DNA from: JAIQFL01 sp035295745
Lineage (GTDB): Bacteria > Acidobacteriota > Terriglobia > Bryobacterales > Bryobacteraceae
Length of the DNA: 64,000 nt
Assembly: GCA_035295745.1 (NCBI GenBank)
Contig: DATGIL010000090.1
Coordinates: 186,001 to 250,000, forward strand
Direction of reading: 5' to 3'
Positions 9,734-18,797 of this stretch are shown piece by piece. Made by a program: the position numbers and the translations under genes. Position 1 is the stretch's first letter. The number at the start of each line of letters is the position of its first letter. The notes under the pieces were generated by a model. That model worked only from the letters and a program-made list of their open reading frames with translations, was not told the origin of the DNA and did not search any database.

Positions 9734-10038
9734 CACGCGTGGGGCTTTTACTTCCGTGGTCCAACGATTCATCGGGTACCTCTTCGAAATCCCCCCACCT
9801 CGCTGCCGGCGGGCTGAGCGACCGCCCGAAACGGGCTCGGTCCGTTGCCAAGGTCAAGCCGATTACTCTTGCCCGTTGCGCCACCACCGACGCAGGCTTC
9901 CCCCCAACGCGTGGTTGGACGGCAACGTCTCGTTTTGCGTGCCCCTGCCAAACGAGTTCGCTTGCGCTCGGCCAGGCTCATCCTGGGCTACCACGCGAAA
10001 GCATGGGACGTCCCTTTTTTTAGCAGCCCGCAGCCGCT
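9734..10038. other. Non-coding gap between convergent genes
   Basis: About 305 bp between the DUF4091 gene and the minus-strand secreted protein. I see no conserved frame, no strong hairpin followed by a T-run, and no repeat shared with the rest of the window. Confidence 0.5.
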
Positions 10039-11172
10039 TCAGTTACGCTCAACCTGTTCAATGGCCTTCGCGAAATCGCCAGGAGAGCGGATCACCAGCG
10101 TCTTTCCCTTGAGCCTTCCGACCGCGCGCGTGATCACGTCAGGAAACGTAGAGGGCTGCGGAAAGATCGAACGGTACTGCAGATAAAAAAAACGCGGGCC
10201 GCCGTTCGCCGGTCTTTCCAACTCGTCGGACGGCACTTTGTCGGTGAAGCGCGACATCGGGCCCATAAACAGCACGACGTCCGACGGGGCCTCGGCAGTG
10301 AGTTCGGTACGGATCAGCTCGCTGAGGAGGTCGATGTGGCCACTGCGGTTCCGCAGAACGTCATATTGCACTTTTCCCAGTTCGATCCCGTCAATCGATT
10401 GCGCCACGCGATCCATGGACTGCCGCACGAAATTCTCGTCGCGATACAGCTCTCTCTGCTGATCGAGATTGAAGACGATCAGACGGACGGAACGAGCGGG
10501 CAACCGGTCGAGCAGCGAAGAGAGCGTGCCCAGCAGCATGACGCGATCGCGTCCGCCGACCCGGGTCCGTCGCGGCGACACGGGCGCGGCATGCATCAGG
10601 ATTGTGAGCCGCACGGGCGGCGCATCATCCTTGGCATTCGGAGTACGCGGCGCTCCCCGCAAGGCCATGTCCGCGACCGTCGCGGGCGGGATTGCCACCT
10701 TGACCATCCGCTCGCCGTGGGTGAGTTTCACGTCGATGCTCCAGCTTTTGCGGCAGACGCGACCAGTGTCGTCCGACAACTGGATGGCGGCGCGATAGCG
10801 GCCTTCCCCCAGCAGGTATCCGCCGCCGAACTCCATCTGAGTTTTGGTGGGAGGAATTTCGGGAAGCCGCATTCGCGCGGCAAGGTACACTGGTTTGCCA
10901 TTGCCCTGCTCGGGCGTAATGCGAGCGAGCGAGACCCAAAAGTGCCCCTTCCCGCGGTATTGGACCAAAGGCACGCGAACTACGTAGCCCGCCTGGAATC
11001 GAAAGCTGAAGTTCAGCGCGGGCTTGATGGGAATGACTTGGCACGCCAGCGGCGGACCGGCTAACGGTCCCTCGAAGTTCATCATCGACGGAGTGAGCCT
11101 GGCTGGGTCGATGAGACTCTGCGCCGCCAATGGCGTTGCCGCCAGCAGTGCCACAATCAGCATCCGGTGCAT
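10039..11172 (-). CDS. Secreted acidobacterial protein, VWA-like C-terminal half
   Basis: 377 residues with a clean signal peptide (MHRMLIVALLAATPLAAQ). The first half (about 25-185) is beta-rich and mentions no catalytic motif. The second half (from about 190) alternates strands and helices (RLTILMHAAPVSP, VRLIVFNLDQQRELY, SDVVLFMGPMSRFTD, GKTLVIRSPGDFAKAIEQVE), a pattern seen in von Willebrand factor A-like folds, without an obvious MIDAS motif. I recognise the type from acidobacterial genomes but no function. It diverges from the DUF1080 gene with 60 bp between starts. Confidence 0.75.
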   Translation of the reverse strand: MHRMLIVALLAATPLAAQSLIDPARLTPSMMNFEGPLAGPPLACQVIPIKPALNFSFRFQAGYVVRVPLVQYRGKGHFWVSLARITPEQGNGKPVYLAARMRLPEIPPTKTQMEFGGGYLLGEGRYRAAIQLSDDTGRVCRKSWSIDVKLTHGERMVKVAIPPATVADMALRGAPRTPNAKDDAPPVRLTILMHAAPVSPRRTRVGGRDRVMLLGTLSSLLDRLPARSVRLIVFNLDQQRELYRDENFVRQSMDRVAQSIDGIELGKVQYDVLRNRSGHIDLLSELIRTELTAEAPSDVVLFMGPMSRFTDKVPSDELERPANGGPRFFYLQYRSIFPQPSTFPDVITRAVGRLKGKTLVIRSPGDFAKAIEQVERN

Positions 11173-11192
11173 TGCCTTCTATTATCACCGGC

Positions 11193-11221
11193 AGTGACGC
11201 CGCGGGCATTTCCGATAAAAT
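11193..11221 (+). promoter_or_regulatory. Candidate promoter of the DUF1080 gene
   Basis: GTGACG at 11194-11199 and TAAAAT at 11216-11221 are separated by 16 bp. The ATG follows at 11233, only 11 nt after the -10-like box and without a Shine-Dalgarno sequence. Transcription would start within a few bases of the start codon, consistent with a near-leaderless mRNA. Inferred from sequence only. Confidence 0.4.
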
Positions 11222-11232
11222 AGTGCTCGAAC

Positions 11233-12159
11233 ATGAAACATCTGTATCTGGTATTGGGACTCGCGGCGGCACTGGCACCCGCTGCTCTCGCGCAGAGCAA
11301 CCCCTTTGAGGGCCGGTGGGATCTGACCGTCACCACATCCCGCGACACCTATCCCGATTGGATCGAGATCAAAGAGGCCGGCGGCCATCTCTCGGCGCTG
11401 ATTCAACCGCGGTCCGGCAGCGCGCATCCGGCAACCGACGTCAAACGGCAAGGCTCTCACTTGACATTGACGCAGAGCGCCGCGACCGAAAAAGGACCCG
11501 CCGTGACCTGGGATCTGGCGATCGAAAGCGACCACCTCACGGGCACCAGCAAGCGTGGCGACACGGTCCAGGGGCAACTGGCAGGAGTCCGCGCTCCCGC
11601 ATTGAAGCGCCCCATGCCCGCGCAGTGGACCGCGCCTGAACCCATTTTTAACGGCAAGGATCTGACCGGTTGGGAGCCGATCACACCTGCCAACAATCAC
11701 TGGGTCGTCAAAGACGGAGAGCTGGTCAACCAGGAGCACGGTTCCAACCTGCGCACCACACGCAAATTCGACGACTTCAAGTTACATATTGAATATAACT
11801 GTCCAGATAAAGGCAACAGCGGCATTTATCTGCGCGGTCGGTACGAAGTTCAAGTGGAGTACGAGCCGGTGGATGAGAACGACGACTACCACTCGATGGG
11901 GGCGATCTACAGCTTCCTGAAACCTGCCGTCAAGCTGCCCCGCAAGCCCGGCACCTGGGAGAGTTACGACATCACACTGGTGGGCCGCTGGGTGACCATC
12001 GTCCGCGACGGCGTCAAAACCGTCGATAACCAGGAGATTCCGGGCATCACCGGTGGTGCACTCGACAGCCATGAAGGCGAGCCGGGGCCTTTCTACATCC
12101 AGGGCGACCACACCGGCGGACTGCGCTACCGGAACATCACGATTTCCGTACCGAAATAA
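11233..12159 (+). CDS. 3-keto-disaccharide hydrolase family (DUF1080) protein, secreted
   Basis: 308 residues, signal peptide at 1-20 (LGLAAALAPAALAQ). An N-terminal beta domain (about 25-130) is followed by the DUF1080 jelly roll beginning FNGKDLTGWEP near residue 138 and ending GGLRYRNITISV. Family motifs include NNHWVVKDGELV, KGNSGIYLRGRYEVQV and YDITLVGRWVTIVRDG. Characterised relatives hydrolyse 3-keto-glycosides or bind glucans. This copy sits 120 bp upstream of an ADOP permease but probably has its own promoter. Confidence 0.9.
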   Translation: MKHLYLVLGLAAALAPAALAQSNPFEGRWDLTVTTSRDTYPDWIEIKEAGGHLSALIQPRSGSAHPATDVKRQGSHLTLTQSAATEKGPAVTWDLAIESDHLTGTSKRGDTVQGQLAGVRAPALKRPMPAQWTAPEPIFNGKDLTGWEPITPANNHWVVKDGELVNQEHGSNLRTTRKFDDFKLHIEYNCPDKGNSGIYLRGRYEVQVEYEPVDENDDYHSMGAIYSFLKPAVKLPRKPGTWESYDITLVGRWVTIVRDGVKTVDNQEIPGITGGALDSHEGEPGPFYIQGDHTGGLRYRNITISVPK

Positions 12160-12283
12160 GATCGCGCGTCCCGGATTCGAACAATCAGTCCCACGCGCGG
12201 CACGTTCCAGGCAGGCGTTCCCAAACGGAACTTGCCATTAACGTGCTCCCCACGCGGCACTTGAACTGCATCGACGATCTGCC

Positions 12284-14737
12284 ATGCGATTCAAGCAAGA
12301 CTTGCTCTTCGCCCTCCGGATGCTGCGCCGGAATCCCGGTTTTACGCTGATCGCCGGATTGACTCTGGCGCTCGGAATCGGTGCCAATACGGCCATCTTC
12401 AGCCTGGTAAATGCGGTCCTGTTGCGGCCACTTTCCTACCCCGATCCGCAGCAGCTCGTGGCCGTCAAGGACGACCTGCGCGGCCTGCATTTAAGCGACG
12501 TCGGCATGTCGCTTCCCGAACTGCAGGATTTCGCAGACCGCTCGGGAGTCTTCGCAGACATCTCGGCCGTCTGGCCGATCAGCGCCAACCTCACCGGGTC
12601 GGAGCAGCCCGAGCGCGTCGAAGCACTCGCGGTTAGTCCGGGATACTTCAATATGCTCGGGGCGACGGCGCAATTGGGACGCGTCTTCGGCCCGCAGGAT
12701 CGCGCCACGGGTTTTGCTGAAGCCGCGATTTTGAGCGATGGCCTCTGGAAGAGGTTGTTCGGCGGCGACCCGCACATCCTCGGGAAACAGATTCGCGTGG
12801 ATACCGATTTGTATTCGGTGGTGGGCGTCATGCCCAGAAATTTTCGTCATCCGGGCCGCACCATCCAGGGAAATGTGGAGGTCTGGATTACGGCAGGCTT
12901 TGCCGCCGCGCCATTCCCCGTTCCGCCGCAACGCGGAATTCGCTTGATTCCGGGCGCGGTGGCGCGCTTGCGGCCTGACCTGTCCGTGCAGCAGGCGCAA
13001 CTCAAACTTGACGCTTTCGCTGCCGGGATGGCGCGCGACTTCCCCAAGGAATATCCGGCGTCCGCGAAATGGGTTCCGGTGCTGACGCCGCTCCAGCAGG
13101 ATCTGACGGGTAACCTGCGCACCACCTTGCTTCTGGTCTTCGGCGCGGTTCTTTTCGTGCTGCTGATCTGCTGCGTCAGCATCGCGAACCTGACAGTGGC
13201 GAAAGCCATCGGCAGACAGCGCGAGATCTCCGTCCGCCGCGCACTCGGAGCGCCGCTCGGTACGCTGGTCCGCCAACTTCTGACGGAGAGTCTGCTGGTT
13301 TCCCTACTCGGAGGAATCGTGGGTTGGTTGGTAGTCGGACTCGCTGCGCCGATTCTTCCACAATTGGTGCCGGCGGCACTGCCGGTCAGTGAGATCGAAG
13401 TCAACGGCCCGGTGCTGTGGTTCGCGCTGGGGATTTCGATGCTCGCAGGCGTGGCGTTCGGCCTCGCGCCGGTCGTGCCGATGGTACGCACCAATATCAT
13501 CACCAGTCTCAAAGAAGGAACCCGTGGAACCACTGTGGGCGGTGGACACAATCGTCTGCGCAGCGTCCTCGTGGGCTGCGAGATCGCATTCTCTCTGATG
13601 CTCATGGTGGGGGCGGGCCTGCTGCTCCACAGCTTCTGGAATCTCATGCAAGTGGACCCGGGATTCAATCCGAAAAAGGTCCTGGTAGCTGGACTGTGGC
13701 TGCCGGTTCCGAACGACCCCAGCCAGGCACGATACGGCAAGCCGGCGGAACGAGCCGCCTTGGTACGCGAGGTGCTCCGCCTCGTACGCGAAATTCCGGG
13801 TGTCGAGTCGGCAGCCATCGGCAACGGTACGAGCATTCCACTGGTGGGCTCGAACTCGCGTCCGTTCACGCCCGAGGGCTACACCGGGACGCAAGGCGAG
13901 CAGTTGGTTGCCGAGGTCACGAGCGTGAGCACCGACTTCTTTCAAGTGCTCCAGACTCGCCTGGCGCGCGGGCGAGTCTTCAATGACGCTGACGATGGCC
14001 GGAATCTGGTCGCGATCGTCGACGAGACTGCCGTGAAGCGGGCATGGCCCAATCAGGACCCGATCGGCAGGAAGGTGCTGGTGGGTCCGGGAGGGCCGCT
14101 GTCGACAATCGTCGGCGTCGTTGCCAATATCAAGACCGACAGCTTTGAAGCGACCGATGCGCCTCACATCTACTTCCCCATCTATCAGCGCTCCGGTCCG
14201 GCCATGGCGATTTATCTCCGCACCGGCCAGGACCCGGCCACCCTCGGCGAAGCGCTGCGCCGCCAGGTCCGCAAAGTCGATCCCGACCTGCCGCTGTTCG
14301 GAATCCGCACCATGGAAGAGGTCGTGGCGCGATCTCTGGCGCAGCGCCGATTCCAACTGCAAACCATCGGCGCGTTCGCGGCGGTAGCGTTGCTGTTGGC
14401 CGGAATCGGCATCTATGGCGTCACGGCATTTTGGGTCAATCAACGAACTGCGGAGATTGGGATTCGCATCGCTCTCGGCGCGAATGACATGAACGTAATC
14501 GGAATGGTGGTCCGGCAGGGATTGTCCCTTACCTTCTGGGGAGTCGTCGCGGGCTTGGCGGGCGCAATTCCGCTCTCGTTGCTCCTCCGCACGCTGTTGT
14601 TCGGCACCACCCCGTTCGATCCTTTGACGTTCGGAGGCATCTCCATTCTGTTGTCTGCGGCCGCGATCTTCGCATGCGTCATTCCGGCGCGCCGCGCTAC
14701 CCGGGTGGATCCGGTAGTCGCTCTTCGCTCCGAGTAA
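12284..14737 (+). CDS. ADOP-type ABC transporter permease (FtsX/MacB family)
   Basis: 817 residues with the duplicated FtsX layout typical of acidobacterial permeases. It has a first transmembrane helix (TLIAGLTLALGIGANTAIFSL, about 22-42), a periplasmic MacB_PCD domain (about 50-245), a membrane FtsX block (about 280-400), a second N-terminal helix plus periplasmic domain (about 430-650), and a last FtsX block (about 690-810) ending RRATRVDPVVALRSE. No ATPase gene is adjacent. Such permeases may use a shared MacB ATPase for export of macrolide-like or lipid substrates, but substrates are unknown. Followed by a PadR gene, the regulator class usually found beside ADOP genes. Confidence 0.93.
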   Translation: MRFKQDLLFALRMLRRNPGFTLIAGLTLALGIGANTAIFSLVNAVLLRPLSYPDPQQLVAVKDDLRGLHLSDVGMSLPELQDFADRSGVFADISAVWPISANLTGSEQPERVEALAVSPGYFNMLGATAQLGRVFGPQDRATGFAEAAILSDGLWKRLFGGDPHILGKQIRVDTDLYSVVGVMPRNFRHPGRTIQGNVEVWITAGFAAAPFPVPPQRGIRLIPGAVARLRPDLSVQQAQLKLDAFAAGMARDFPKEYPASAKWVPVLTPLQQDLTGNLRTTLLLVFGAVLFVLLICCVSIANLTVAKAIGRQREISVRRALGAPLGTLVRQLLTESLLVSLLGGIVGWLVVGLAAPILPQLVPAALPVSEIEVNGPVLWFALGISMLAGVAFGLAPVVPMVRTNIITSLKEGTRGTTVGGGHNRLRSVLVGCEIAFSLMLMVGAGLLLHSFWNLMQVDPGFNPKKVLVAGLWLPVPNDPSQARYGKPAERAALVREVLRLVREIPGVESAAIGNGTSIPLVGSNSRPFTPEGYTGTQGEQLVAEVTSVSTDFFQVLQTRLARGRVFNDADDGRNLVAIVDETAVKRAWPNQDPIGRKVLVGPGGPLSTIVGVVANIKTDSFEATDAPHIYFPIYQRSGPAMAIYLRTGQDPATLGEALRRQVRKVDPDLPLFGIRTMEEVVARSLAQRRFQLQTIGAFAAVALLLAGIGIYGVTAFWVNQRTAEIGIRIALGANDMNVIGMVVRQGLSLTFWGVVAGLAGAIPLSLLLRTLLFGTTPFDPLTFGGISILLSAAAIFACVIPARRATRVDPVVALRSE

Positions 14738-14750
14738 TGACATTTTCCAG

Positions 14751-14799
14751 TTGACAGCTCCTGCCGGGGCGTCTTACGATTACCTTAGAATGTCTAAGG
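14751..14799 (+). promoter_or_regulatory. padR promoter and start-codon palindrome (candidate auto-operator)
   Basis: A perfect -35 box TTGACA lies at 14751-14756 and TACGAT at 14775-14780 (18-bp spacer). A perfect inverted repeat CCTTAGA-ATG-TCTAAGG spans 14783-14799, and its 3-nt centre is the padR start codon. Transcription would begin about 14786-14790, so the mRNA would be leaderless or nearly so. PadR dimers bind palindromes near their own promoters, so autorepression is the natural inference. Confidence 0.7.
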
Positions 14800-15134
14800 G
14801 AGCTGGGGGCGACAAGGGTTCGCTGCTCAAAGGCACTCTCGACCTCCTGGTGTTGCGGATCCTGGCGAGTGGGCCCAAGCACGGATACTCCATCAGCAAA
14901 CGTCTGGGCGAGCTCTCTGACGAGTGGCTGCAGGTGGACGAAGGCTCGCTCTACCCCTGCCTCTACCGCATGGAAGTGCGTGGGTGGGTTCAGTCGGAGA
15001 TGCTGCTTTCCGAGAATAAGCGCCGCGCGCGATATTACCGCCTGACCCTGCGAGGTGAAGAGGAGTTGCAGCAGCAGACCGAGAACTGGCGGCAATTCAG
15101 CAGCGTGGTCGCCACGGTGTTGAAGAAAGGATAG
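14790..15134 (+). CDS. PadR family transcriptional regulator
   Basis: 114 residues from the ATG at 14790. This start, rather than an upstream one at 14751, is chosen because it follows the promoter and matches family length. The winged helix begins KGTLDLLVLRILASGPKHGY, with QVDEGSLYPCLYRMEVRGWV as recognition helix and wing, and RARYYRLTLRGEEEL after it. This is the short acidobacterial PadR subgroup usually controlling ADOP permeases. The TAG stop overlaps the GTG start of the next gene, so the two are translationally coupled. Confidence 0.93.
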   Translation: MSKGAGGDKGSLLKGTLDLLVLRILASGPKHGYSISKRLGELSDEWLQVDEGSLYPCLYRMEVRGWVQSEMLLSENKRRARYYRLTLRGEEELQQQTENWRQFSSVVATVLKKG

Positions 15135-16015
15135 TGGCCGTGCGTGAGTGGTTGCAAGGGTTGGCGATCTGGTGGCAGCGTCGCCGGCGCTTCTCCGAAG
15201 AGTGGCGCTTTCACCAACAGATGACCCGATCGGAGTTCGAATCGCTGGGGCTCACTCCTATGGAGGCCCGCCGGTACGCGGCGCGGCGCGTGGGTAGGAG
15301 GTCGACGCACCGTCGCGCGGCGATGCGCGCAATTGGCGGCGATGCGCGGGGATTGATCGAGCTTCTGCCCCTGCGAAGCCTGCGGCGCAGTCCGGCACTG
15401 GTGCCCTGCCTGCTGGCAATCGCGGCGCTTCTGGCGCTGGCTTGCAATCCTTACCGATCGCAGGTGCTGGCGTCGATCTGTGGCGCCCTGCCGCTTTCCA
15501 GTCCCGTGGCAACCGAGAGATTGATTCCCCTGACGCCGGCTGGAAGCGTTCCGATCGGATTTGCGTCGGTGACGCTACAGATATTTGGGTTGGCCGGATT
15601 GGCCCGGATCGCGATGCGGCACCGACACGGTGTGCCGTGGCGCCAGAGCGTCTACGCAATCGGAATGCTACTGGAGATCGCCTCCGTGGGAATGGTGGCT
15701 TGGGCTACGAGCCTGCAGCTATTACTGGCGTGGCGGTGGGGATCGGATGGGGTGCAGGGATTTACGCTCCTGCTTTTCCTGGTCGCTTATGCCTGGGCGG
15801 CGTGGTGGGCATGGCAAACCTGGTCGCGCGACATGGAGAGGCGCTGCCCGGTGTGCCTGCGACTGCCCGGCATGCCGGAGGCGCGCGGCAAGGCTCTCGA
15901 TGTATTGATTGAGCCGCGCGAGGTGGAATCGATCTGCCTGCAAGGGCACGGATTGGCGATCGAGAGCCGCTGGAGCAACAGATTCGAATCGGGCTGTTCC
16001 ATGCCTTTACCTTGA
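15134..16015 (+). CDS. Membrane protein with ADOP permease-prefix-like N-terminus
   Basis: 293 residues from a GTG overlapping the padR stop. Residues about 1-60 (REWLQGLAIWWQRRRRFSEE ... LGLTPMEARRYAARRVG) resemble the permease-prefix segment found in front of many ADOP permeases. The FtsX domains are absent. Instead there are about four or five hydrophobic segments between 95 and 240 (PALVPCLLAIAALLALA; FTLLLFLVAYAWAAWWAWQT). The C-terminal 50 residues hold C-P-V-C and two later cysteines. The function is unknown. Coupling to padR and the prefix suggest a partner or relic of an ADOP system. Confidence 0.8.
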   Translation: MAVREWLQGLAIWWQRRRRFSEEWRFHQQMTRSEFESLGLTPMEARRYAARRVGRRSTHRRAAMRAIGGDARGLIELLPLRSLRRSPALVPCLLAIAALLALACNPYRSQVLASICGALPLSSPVATERLIPLTPAGSVPIGFASVTLQIFGLAGLARIAMRHRHGVPWRQSVYAIGMLLEIASVGMVAWATSLQLLLAWRWGSDGVQGFTLLLFLVAYAWAAWWAWQTWSRDMERRCPVCLRLPGMPEARGKALDVLIEPREVESICLQGHGLAIESRWSNRFESGCSMPLP

Positions 16016-16047
16016 GGCAGGAGCCGCTAACCAATCGGAGATCTTAT

Positions 16048-16545
16048 ATGCCAAACAGAACGATCGCGGTATTCGTGTGCCTGGCTGCATTGGCCGCCGC
16101 ACAGAACAGCGTTCCCCGGTCGCGTGACATGGCCGCGATCGAGGAACTTCACAAAAAGGACGCCGCCGCGTCCAAGGCGGGAGACGTGGATACGCTCGCG
16201 ACACTCTGGACTGCAGACGCGGTCGCTCTCCCGCCTGGCGAGGAACCGGTGATCGGAATTGATGCCATCCGTGCCTGGCTGAACCGCTCCCGCATGGACA
16301 CTACGAAGTTCGAAATCACCGAATACGTAATGGACTTCCAGGAACTCCGCGTCATTGGAGACGAGGCTATCGAATGGGGGCGAACCCGAGCCGCCATGCG
16401 TCCGAAAGGTGCGCCGGCGGGCATGCACACAACGGGAAATCTGATGCGGGTGCTGCGGCGACAGCCTGACGGCACCTGGAAAGTGGCACGCGCGATCTGG
16501 AATCTGCAACGCCCGACTCCCGAGAAGCCCGACCCGCAGCGGTAG
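16048..16545 (+). CDS. Secreted SnoaL-like / DUF4440 protein
   Basis: 165 residues from the ATG at 16048, chosen because CGGAG lies 7 nt upstream and a signal peptide follows (MPNRTIAVFVCLAALAAAQ). The body is an NTF2-like cone fold: IEELHKKDAAASKAGDVDTL, then LWTADAVALPPGE, ending GTWKVARAIWNLQRP, typical of the SgcJ/EcaC and DUF4440 groups. No catalytic dyad is certain, so it may be a binding protein. It lies 32 bp after the membrane protein gene and may be in the same transcript. Confidence 0.88.
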   Translation: MPNRTIAVFVCLAALAAAQNSVPRSRDMAAIEELHKKDAAASKAGDVDTLATLWTADAVALPPGEEPVIGIDAIRAWLNRSRMDTTKFEITEYVMDFQELRVIGDEAIEWGRTRAAMRPKGAPAGMHTTGNLMRVLRRQPDGTWKVARAIWNLQRPTPEKPDPQR

Positions 16546-16625
16546 GCCGGCCACCCGAAAATCGGCCCTCGATGGTGCCAACATCGGACGCGCTTTACCG
16601 TCCTCATTGCGAGGAGAAGAACCGC

Positions 16626-18797
16626 ATGTTGACGCCGTTGGATTCCAAAGAGTGGACTCCGCCTACCCCGGAAGAGATCGACGAGCACCGCGAAAATGCC
16701 GGCCCGGAAGACTCCGATGCCTGTATGGAAATGACCGAAGCCCTGCTCGACACGCGGGAATTCTCCATGCGCCGAGAGGCGATGCTCTGGGCCGCGCAAG
16801 CGGCGCTTCTGGAGGAACCGGATGCCTGCTACTATCTGGGCCTCGATTGCCACATTTTGAAGATCAACGAGCTGGGCCGTGTTCATCTCAACACCTGTAA
16901 ACAGGGAACAATGGGCGATGATGCCGAAAGAGAATTGCGCCGATGGCATCTCGGAGACCTGGATCGCGACGCTGGCGTTTTTGACGAGAACGAACATCCC
17001 GACGATTCGCCCGAAGTCGCCGGCCTGCGAGAGTCGGTCGACCTGACCGAAGGCGACTCGTGTCTGGCGCTAGGGGAAGCGCTTCTCCGCATTGACGCGC
17101 CATGGGCAAAATCGGAGGCGCTCCAATGGTTCATCCAGGCAGCTCTCCTGGGCGAGACCGCCGGAAACTACCACCTGGGCCTCTATTGGAAGGAACTCGG
17201 CAACACCCGGATGGCCGAACATCATCTGCGCCTCGCCGCCCGGAGAGGTCACGAAGAGGCGGCGACGGAGTTGTGCGGAGGCGAATCGGAAGAGATCTAC
17301 GCGCTCCGCGAGGCAGCAAAGGACGGCGATTCCGACGCCTGCTATCAGCTCGCCGAGGCGCTGCGTGCGCTCGACGCGCAGAAGTATGACGAGGAAGTAC
17401 AGCGATTGTGGACCGAAGCCGCACGCCAGGACCATCCCGAGGCTCACTATCAGCTCGCATTGCGGTCGCGGCAGGAGGGGCAGAGGCCGGAGGCGGGATA
17501 CCATCTGCGCGCGGCAGCGGAACAGCGCTACAAGCCGGCCGAGAAACTGTTGGACGAGTGGAAGATCGAGGGGTTTCATCCCTTTGACGACGATGACGAA
17601 GCAGCCGAATTGCTTACCGAGGCGGCCGCGCGAGGTGTGAACTCGGCGCGGTATCAACTGGCGGGCCGGATTCGCGAGGGTCGCGGCGTGGCGTGCGTTC
17701 CCGATCGCGCAGCGGGCCTGTATCGGCTCGCGGCCGAGGACGGTCACGCGCCTTCCATGTGCCAACTGGCGCATTGCTACCAGAAGGGATACGGGGTGCC
17801 GTGCGATGCAAAACGCGCCCGAGAGTGGATGGAGAAAGCAGCGGCACAGAACGACCCCGCCGCGCTGTATGAGTTGGGGACTTACTATCGCGAGGCCGGG
17901 GATATGCCCGCCGCGACAGGCTGCTTCGAGAGGGCCGCGGCGTTGGGAAACGCGGACGCGTTGTTCGCGCTGGCTGGATCACAGGACGACTCGAATAAGC
18001 CCTCGATGGTCGCCGAGGCCGCGGAGAAAGGCAATGCTGAAGCTCAATTCGAACTGGGAACTTATTTCGAGAACGGCGCGCCGGGATATCCCAAGGATGA
18101 GGCGCGTGCCGCGGAATGGTACGAACGTGCCGCCGACCAGGACAACGCGAAGGCTCTCGCCGCGCTGGCAAATTTGACGCTTCGTTCCGGCGAAACAAAC
18201 GAGAGACAAACGTCCAGAGCATGGAGCCAGATTACACGGGCAGCGAACCTGGGCGACGTGAACTCGATGATGAAGCTGGCAGCCCATATTGATAGCGGGG
18301 AAGAAGAGGGGATGGAGCCCGAGTCGGCCGCGTACGTGGCGTTGTATTGGTATCAGCGGGCGGCCGAAGCGGGCAATGCCGACGCACAGTACACGGCGGC
18401 GCTCCGTATGTTGAACAACCGGCATGAGCGCGAGCGAGCACGCGGATTCCTGGAAGGGGCTGCGAAGCAGGGCCACACCGAGGCGCAAGCGCTGCTGGAC
18501 AATCTGGGTCCGGAGCCGGAGCCCGATGTTCCGACCGCCTCTTCACTGGTTGCGGCGGCAGTCGCCGGTGACGCAGCGTCACAATATTCCCTCGCCGTGT
18601 GGCACTTCAACGGATATGAGGTGAAGCAGAGCTTCCCGCTTTGCTATTTCTGGTCGAAGGTGCTGCATCGGACCTCGCCTGACGAGGCCCAGGGCTTGAT
18701 CGATATGGTTGTGTCCGAGATCACGACGCACGTGCGGAAGAAGCTCGACAAGCAGGCCGCAGCGTGGACACCGGGGACGGTACCGCCCGCCGCGTGA
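16626..18797 (+). CDS. Sel1-like repeat protein
   Basis: 723 residues from the ATG at 16626, selected for the AGGAG 11 nt upstream over an in-frame ATG at 16572. The protein is acidic and built from about 15 helical repeats of 34-40 residues; the clearest are Sel1-type (AEKGNAEAQFELGTYFENGA; YPKDEARAAEWYERAADQDN; GNADAQYTAALRML). No signal peptide is visible, so it is probably cytosolic. Sel1 proteins are scaffolds for protein-protein contact. Its stop codon falls in the first unit of the following repeat array, so the true C-terminus may once have been elsewhere. Confidence 0.88.
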   Translation: MLTPLDSKEWTPPTPEEIDEHRENAGPEDSDACMEMTEALLDTREFSMRREAMLWAAQAALLEEPDACYYLGLDCHILKINELGRVHLNTCKQGTMGDDAERELRRWHLGDLDRDAGVFDENEHPDDSPEVAGLRESVDLTEGDSCLALGEALLRIDAPWAKSEALQWFIQAALLGETAGNYHLGLYWKELGNTRMAEHHLRLAARRGHEEAATELCGGESEEIYALREAAKDGDSDACYQLAEALRALDAQKYDEEVQRLWTEAARQDHPEAHYQLALRSRQEGQRPEAGYHLRAAAEQRYKPAEKLLDEWKIEGFHPFDDDDEAAELLTEAAARGVNSARYQLAGRIREGRGVACVPDRAAGLYRLAAEDGHAPSMCQLAHCYQKGYGVPCDAKRAREWMEKAAAQNDPAALYELGTYYREAGDMPAATGCFERAAALGNADALFALAGSQDDSNKPSMVAEAAEKGNAEAQFELGTYFENGAPGYPKDEARAAEWYERAADQDNAKALAALANLTLRSGETNERQTSRAWSQITRAANLGDVNSMMKLAAHIDSGEEEGMEPESAAYVALYWYQRAAEAGNADAQYTAALRMLNNRHERERARGFLEGAAKQGHTEAQALLDNLGPEPEPDVPTASSLVAAAVAGDAASQYSLAVWHFNGYEVKQSFPLCYFWSKVLHRTSPDEAQGLIDMVVSEITTHVRKKLDKQAAAWTPGTVPPAA

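Noticed and set aside
12165..12200. tRNA-like GGATTCGAAC segment
   Set aside because: Neighbouring bases cannot form the T-arm or acceptor stem, and no cloverleaf can be drawn.
13304..14743. 479-residue minus-strand frame in the first ADOP gene
   Set aside because: Shadow frame; very high Arg, Gln and Asp content and no motif. The plus strand is a clear permease.
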